Notes under the pieces: model-generated | What the model saw: only the letters and a program-made list of their open reading frames with translations | What the model was told of the DNA's origin: nothing | Databases searched by the model: none | Position numbers and translations under genes: made by a program | Shown: one piece after another, positions 16,675 to 20,399 of the stretch | How positions within the stretch are numbered: the stretch's first letter is position 1 | How the letters are laid out: each line of letters begins with the position of its first letter | Assembly (NCBI GenBank): GCA_965661575.1 | Contig: CBFIEJ010000037.1 | Coordinates: 1 to 20,399 of the forward strand | Length of the DNA stretch: 20,399 nucleotides | From: UA16 sp965661575 | GTDB taxonomy: Bacteria > Bacteroidota > Bacteroidia > Flavobacteriales_D > Sanyastnellaceae | Reading direction: 5' to 3'

Positions 16675-18267
16675 ATGCGCTTTTTCTTGACCACCATCAC
16701 TTGTTTTTTGACCATTCTTATGCAGGCCCAGAGTCCTGTTGTCGAATTGCCGTACAATCCTGACTCCGATAGCGATGAACTGATCGGCGCTACCGATCTG
16801 CTCGAATTGTTGAGCAATTTCGGCTTGGAATGGGAAGGCAGTGAATTGACCATCGACTCCATTCCTCTTTCCTTGTGGATTGCTTCCATAGCCAGCACAT
16901 TGCAAGAACAGGGAGATTTGATTGACAGCCTCCTGACTGATGGAAGTCCTGCAGCGACGGAAAACCACTGCGGTGAACTCTCGTCCATCAATTACCATGG
17001 AACTGATTATCCCATTGGATCCATCGGCAATCATTGCTGGTTCCTCTCCAACTTGAACTCGCCGTTCACTGCGGAAGGGGAAGCCATTGGTGGTGATTCA
17101 GAACTGGCAGCCGATCACTACCTGAACTCAGACGACAATGTTAGTTTCCAAGAACTCGCAGAACTCGAAATGGCCACCGGTTTTTACGGTCCAAACGCCA
17201 TTGCAAATGATGACATCTGTCCGTCAGGGTGGCACGTTGGAAGCGAGTCAGATTACGTGGATTTGGCAGTTGCTGCTGGGGCTCATGCCGGATTCAAGTT
17301 GGCTTCGGTAGATTGGTTTGGCTCCAGCGCTTTTGGATTCAATGCACAACCAAGTGGGGTAGTTAATTATGATAACGGATCGAATGCTGCCAATCAGCAG
17401 GCATCAACTCTAGAGCAGGAGGTAGAAATTGCCCGATCCTACTGCAACGGTGAAATATCAGAAGAGGATTATCTCCAAGGCACTCCGTTCTTGCAAGCCT
17501 ACTTTGAAGAGAACCCTTTCGATTCATTTGAAGAGGCCTGCTATGCTGAAAACTTATACTGGTTTGAAGAAGTGAAAGACTATTTAAATGAGGCTCGTTG
17601 GCCAGCTGAAGAAGCATATTCTATGTTTCTTGACGCGATTGAGGGGGTAGAATCAAATCAGTGTTCCAGCCTGAGCGAAAACCAAACTGAATATGATTTC
17701 GATGCACTCAACCTCTATCTCGAATTAACCAATAACGAATCTTACCTGGATACCTGTATGACCACTGATGACTGGCAGAATGAAGAATGGCACTTGTTCG
17801 AGTATAGCTGGGAAGTAACGCAATTAGGATTTGATTACGCTACCATGCCTTTGTCTGATATGGGGCACGAAATGTTTTGCTCCGAAACGTATGATTTCAA
17901 CTGGCCCCCAGGATTGATCCACTTGATCCCAGATTTTGATCACACGTGGTATTGTAACCAAGGAGGGAACAATGGCTTGATGGATTTTTGGCAAATTGCT
18001 GCCCAATTCTACCCGAGTGATGAGATTCATGGAGAAGTATTGTGGCAAGGGCCAGAGTCGGCGAATGCCCTATTTATGCATATCAATTCTGCCTCGATTT
18101 GGGGATCCATATCGAGCAATGGCAACTATTACCCCGTGACTCCAATTTGGATTGAAAACAATCGGACTCAGCTGCAGCCCATTGAAAGTGGCGCTGGAAC
18201 CAACATCGGCGTGGGCTTTCATCCCGAGGCCACTGATATGTTGCCCGTTCGCTGTGTGAAGGATTGA
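16675..18267 (+). CDS. Secreted FISUMP-domain protein with EF-hand/dockerin-like loop and a large internal insertion
   Basis: 530 residues from the ATG at 16675, giving signal peptide MRFFLTTITCFLTILMQAQ. Residues 30-41 (DSDSDELIGATD) fit a 12-residue calcium loop (D1, D3, D5, I8, D12), followed by the helix LLELLSNFG and an IDSIPLSLW linker. The FISUMP (Fibrobacter succinogenes major paralogous) domain starts ~110: CWFLSNLN (121-128), ICPSGWHV (181-188), FGFNAQPSG (220-228), and finishes with VRCVKD at the very end. The stretch ~240-455 does not fit a FISUMP domain. It is acidic, rich in E, Y, N and W, contains seven or so cysteines, and its DNA looks more AT-rich than the flanks. No T9SS sorting domain is visible. 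Function unknown, probably a secreted or surface protein. It converges with the second FISUMP gene, with a peptidase remnant between them. Confidence 0.78.
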   Translation: MRFFLTTITCFLTILMQAQSPVVELPYNPDSDSDELIGATDLLELLSNFGLEWEGSELTIDSIPLSLWIASIASTLQEQGDLIDSLLTDGSPAATENHCGELSSINYHGTDYPIGSIGNHCWFLSNLNSPFTAEGEAIGGDSELAADHYLNSDDNVSFQELAELEMATGFYGPNAIANDDICPSGWHVGSESDYVDLAVAAGAHAGFKLASVDWFGSSAFGFNAQPSGVVNYDNGSNAANQQASTLEQEVEIARSYCNGEISEEDYLQGTPFLQAYFEENPFDSFEEACYAENLYWFEEVKDYLNEARWPAEEAYSMFLDAIEGVESNQCSSLSENQTEYDFDALNLYLELTNNESYLDTCMTTDDWQNEEWHLFEYSWEVTQLGFDYATMPLSDMGHEMFCSETYDFNWPPGLIHLIPDFDHTWYCNQGGNNGLMDFWQIAAQFYPSDEIHGEVLWQGPESANALFMHINSASIWGSISSNGNYYPVTPIWIENNRTQLQPIESGAGTNIGVGFHPEATDMLPVRCVKD

Positions 18268-18293
18268 TTTTCTCCCGGGTAAGGTAGCTGCCA

Positions 18294-18464
18294 TCAACGG
18301 GGTCCGTTGAGCCTCGCCTCGACTTCGCGCCAATCCGGCATGTGCTCCGTGAGGATGGCCTGGAAGCGAGCGTTGTGGGACACCTCGATCAAATGAGCGA
18401 GCTCGTGGAGAAACTCTTCGGGCAGATCTCTGCAACACGTGGCCCTGCGCGTCAGAATGAATCG
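18294..18464 (-). pseudogene. Severed C-terminal fragment of a YgjP-like (M48-type, PF01863) zinc metallopeptidase
   Basis: The minus strand reads 56 codons in the frame just after the FISUMP stop (18465-18467) to a TGA at 18294-18296. It includes EEFLHELAHLIEVSHNARFQ and ends TEHMPDWREVEARLNGPR. HELAH (18393-18407) plus the His of SHNARF is the HExxH...H zinc site of YgjP/DUF45 proteins, and PDWREVEARLN is their usual C-terminal end, but the N-terminal ~100 residues and any start codon are missing. The break falls at the FISUMP stop codon. The final 59 bp recur at the right edge of the window, where a second peptidase reading frame enters, so this is interpreted as a remnant or partial duplication. 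It cannot be an independent functional gene unless read through from upstream. Confidence 0.72.
18304..18362. repeat. Left copy of a direct repeat bracketing the second FISUMP gene
   Basis: 59 bp matching 20341-20399 at 56 of 59 positions in the same orientation. It encodes, on the minus strand, the last ~20 residues of the YgjP-like peptidase (TEHMPDWREVEARLN). The three differences are one silent and two missense changes (Met/Leu, Arg/Thr). The right copy runs off the window, so the full repeat may be longer. Confidence 0.88.
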
Positions 18465-20177
18465 TCAGTTTTTGACGCAGCGAATGGCGGTGCCCAGTTC
18501 GTTCGGATCCTGACCAGCGGCCTCGAAGTCATACAACACCATGCTCATGTCAGCTGAATACTGAAATCCCCACAGATAGCGTCCGTCATTCAGGGCGAAA
18601 ATCGCTTCATTTCCGGAAGGGTTACTTCCTGTAAACGGATTCACTGCACCGGCAGGATGCACATTCAAACCTGTTCCGTTTTCATTGGAGATGGAAACGT
18701 TCCAGTATCCGCTTTGGTCTCCTGAAATCCCCGTTGAAGCCAAATTGATGTTGAGGGTCATGTATCCGCCAAAGGAAGCCGCGAGCGCGTCCCAATCTGC
18801 ATGAGTGGAGACGTGCCAGCCGCTTGGGCACACATTCCGCGCATCAAGCACCGCAGCTTGGTTGTACGCGGAACCAAACGCTTCGTCATCATCCTGTGAA
18901 ATCCAGGGCTCTATTGGCACATACCACGGAGATGCCGTTTCGGTGCTCCCGGCTTCGAACGCGTCTATGGCGTCGCCATTGTTGAAGGCGCTTGCCCGCA
19001 GGTTTTCCCCAAACCAGCACTCACCAGCAACTTCAACCAAGGGGTACACGGTGCCTTGGTACGTGTAACTCGATTCAAAATTGCACGCAGGCGGCTGCAG
19101 TCCATAAACGCATGATCCCACGTCCGTGTTGGCTTCTGCATTGAAATTATTCGCCTCCGGGTCGGTGCATCCGCGCACAACTAGCGTCAAACACGAACCG
19201 TCATCGAACTCGGCGTTGCGCTCGAACTCGAGGTATTCGGGATCGGTGCAGCCCAAGTCGTTCTCCTGAAACTTCACACAGCGCACTGGGAAGGCATCGC
19301 CGTAGCAACCGGAGAAATAGCCGTTGAGCGACTCAAAACCGAAGGACGAAGCATGGCTACCCCAGCACATAGATGAATTGATGGTGTTCCACCCGTTGCC
19401 ATCTTGAACGGTCATGCCGCTCAACGGAATGCCGTCAAAACCAAAGTCATTCGTCGCATCCGCCGTCTGTAAGTAATCCATTCCTGTGACCTCATCATAA
19501 GGCAACGCAAGCAATCGGGCCGAGCCGTCGCCCCCATCAATCTCGGCTTCAAGGGCGTTGACATCATCGTTGTTGGGAACCTTCCAGCCGCTGGGGCAAA
19601 TCCTGCGGGCATCCATTCTTGCACCGACGCTGTACATCCGTCCGTAACGCGCGCCATCAATGGGGTTATTGTTGGCCCAAGCCTGCCAGGTATCGTCGGC
19701 CTCTGGATCCACATCACCCAATGCAGAAATGATGTCGCCATTGGCGAAGACGTAGGTATCGAGGTTTGTGGCAAACCAGCATTCACATCCGATGGGGACC
19801 ACCGGGTAGGTCGTTGTTCCAAACGTCACTTCCGCAATCCCATCGCACGGATCACATTCCGGAGCGGGTATCGCATCCAACGCATCGTTGGCCGCAACAA
19901 TACTGCCCTGCAGCAACTGAAGGTATTCTTCCAGCGTGAGGCTATCGATGGCAATGGGATCCGGCAAAAACTGTCCTCCAAACATACTCAGCATCGACAA
20001 AAGGTCCGGAGTGCCAATGTTCTCATTGGAGTCCGAGTCGGGATTGTAAGGGTAGTTGATGGACTGAGCCGTGGCCGTCAATGTCAAAAGAATGACAAAA
20101 GCCAAACTGCACCCTTGTGCAAGAGCCTGACGAAAAGCGACCAAAGTGCACGGGTATAATTTCGATAAAAACATCAT
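18465..20177 (-). CDS. Secreted protein with EF-hand/dockerin-like loop, two FISUMP domains and two GCTDP cysteine repeats
   Basis: 570 residues from the ATG at 20177; the signal peptide is long, with its hydrophobic core at ~23-38 (CSLAFVILLTLTATAQ). Residues 47-58 (DSDSNENIGTPD) form an EF-hand-like 12-residue loop (D1, D3, N5, I8, D12) followed by LLSMLSMFG and an IDSLTLEEYLQLL linker, the same layout as in the gene at 16675. The first FISUMP domain spans ~118-303 (CWFATNLD, ICPSGWKV, FGFDGIPLSG, VRCVKF). Two GCTDP-type repeats follow at ~309-329 and ~337-356, each closing with GSC. The second FISUMP domain is ~370-570 (CWFGENLR, VCPSGWHV, IRCVKN at the C-terminus). No T9SS domain is seen. 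A TATATTTG box lies 18 bp upstream. The gene is bracketed by a direct repeat of peptidase sequence, suggesting it arrived by insertion or segmental duplication. Function unknown. Confidence 0.83.
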   Translation of the reverse strand: MMFLSKLYPCTLVAFRQALAQGCSLAFVILLTLTATAQSINYPYNPDSDSNENIGTPDLLSMLSMFGGQFLPDPIAIDSLTLEEYLQLLQGSIVAANDALDAIPAPECDPCDGIAEVTFGTTTYPVVPIGCECWFATNLDTYVFANGDIISALGDVDPEADDTWQAWANNNPIDGARYGRMYSVGARMDARRICPSGWKVPNNDDVNALEAEIDGGDGSARLLALPYDEVTGMDYLQTADATNDFGFDGIPLSGMTVQDGNGWNTINSSMCWGSHASSFGFESLNGYFSGCYGDAFPVRCVKFQENDLGCTDPEYLEFERNAEFDDGSCLTLVVRGCTDPEANNFNAEANTDVGSCVYGLQPPACNFESSYTYQGTVYPLVEVAGECWFGENLRASAFNNGDAIDAFEAGSTETASPWYVPIEPWISQDDDEAFGSAYNQAAVLDARNVCPSGWHVSTHADWDALAASFGGYMTLNINLASTGISGDQSGYWNVSISNENGTGLNVHPAGAVNPFTGSNPSGNEAIFALNDGRYLWGFQYSADMSMVLYDFEAAGQDPNELGTAIRCVKN

Positions 20178-20194
20178 AAAATTCGGTTGGACTT

Positions 20195-20202
20195 CAAATA
20201 TA
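20195..20202 (-). promoter_or_regulatory. TATATTTG -7 box upstream of the double-FISUMP gene
   Basis: Read on the minus strand, TATATTTG is an exact match to the Bacteroidota -7 consensus TAnnTTTG and lies 18 bp before the ATG. No clear TTTG -33 element is found at the usual 19-21 bp distance, so this is a half-supported promoter. Confidence 0.4.
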
Positions 20203-20318
20203 CAAATTAAAACACCTTTTCAGCTAGCCCCGTACTCCAGGTCAGATGCCCCACGCTGTTGATTCCACGGTGTGCGCTCTTCGACACATACGAGGTGTCT
20301 CGTGTCGCGGCCGGTCCC

Positions 20319-20399
20319 TTATCCCCGCGTTGTGACGCGGCCGTTGAGCGTCGCCTCGACTTCTCGCCAATCCGGCAGGTGCTCCGTGAGGATGGCCTG
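20319..20399 (-). CDS. YgjP-like (M48-type) metallopeptidase, C-terminal end only (runs off the right edge)
   Basis: The last 26 codons plus TAA (20319-20321) of a minus-strand gene whose body lies beyond the window. The visible residues, QAILTEHLPDWREVEATLNG then RVTTRG, match the C-terminus of YgjP/DUF45 zinc peptidases and the severed fragment at 18294-18464. The two copies agree up to LNG and then have different tails (GPR versus GRVTTRG). CGCGGCCG occurs twice around the stop (20306-20313 and 20336-20343), and a small GACAC/GTGTC hairpin (20283-20299) lies downstream without a T-run. Whether this copy is complete and keeps HELAH cannot be seen here. Confidence 0.65.
   Translation of the reverse strand, partial: QAILTEHLPDWREVEATLNGRVTTRG
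20341..20399. repeat. Right copy of the direct repeat bracketing the second FISUMP gene
   Basis: Matches 18304-18362 at 56 of 59 positions and reaches the last base of the window, so its true right border is unseen. Homology stops sharply at 20341, inside the final codons of the peptidase frame. Confidence 0.88.

Noticed and set aside
16530..16991. N-terminal extension of the choice-of-anchor-V gene
   Set aside because: The extra 154 codons overlap the divergent FISUMP coding region and lack protein character; the signal-peptide-bearing ATG at 16529 is preferred.

Overview
The window looks like chromosomal DNA of a gliding-type, probably marine Bacteroidota (Flavobacteriia-like). The case rests on several lineage-typical signatures in one place: secreted proteins with type IX secretion (T9SS) C-terminal sorting domains of both types, SprB-like repeats, a TonB-dependent receptor followed by a DUF4249 lipoprotein, a Porin_O/P barrel, a DUF2805/TIGR03643 protein, FISUMP domains, and TAnnTTTG-like promoter boxes with few Shine-Dalgarno sequences. 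Most of the genes encode exported or outer-membrane proteins. I see no phage, IS element, CRISPR array or plasmid genes.

Left third (1-7.7 kb): three large T9SS cargo proteins. A cytophagalysin-like M43 metalloprotease (minus) is divergent from a 1138-residue lectin-like adhesin with eleven disulfide-type Ig-like repeats (plus). A six-bladed Kelch protein with a type A sorting domain (minus) converges on the adhesin.

Middle (7.7-12.4 kb): a compact plus-strand operon. It runs from a TonB-dependent receptor to a DUF4249 lipoprotein (4 bp gap), an outer-membrane barrel (ATGA overlap), a 57-residue two-helix GldL-like membrane peptide, and a DUF2805 protein. It reads as an envelope uptake or assembly unit of unknown substrate.

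12.5-15.6 kb: a small barrel protein (minus), tRNA-Arg(UCG) with its own terminator, a phosphate-selective-type porin (minus), and a divergent glycerol-facilitator-type aquaporin (plus). An 11-bp-phased triple repeat lies upstream of the tRNA.

15.6-20.4 kb: a choice-of-anchor-V-like T9SS protein with a CxxCH motif (minus), then two convergent genes for secreted FISUMP proteins. Both FISUMP proteins share an unusual N-terminal module: signal peptide, one EF-hand/dockerin-like calcium loop and a short helical linker. The first carries an insertion of about 215 residues inside its FISUMP domain. The second has two FISUMP domains joined by two GCTDP-type cysteine repeats. Between the two genes lies a severed C-terminal piece of a YgjP-like zinc peptidase with HELAH intact. 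Its last 59 bp recur at 56/59 identity at the right edge, where a peptidase gene enters the window. One FISUMP gene is therefore bracketed by a direct repeat of peptidase sequence, a footprint of insertion or segmental duplication, and this is the most notable structure in the window. Positions 1-113 hold no gene I can support.
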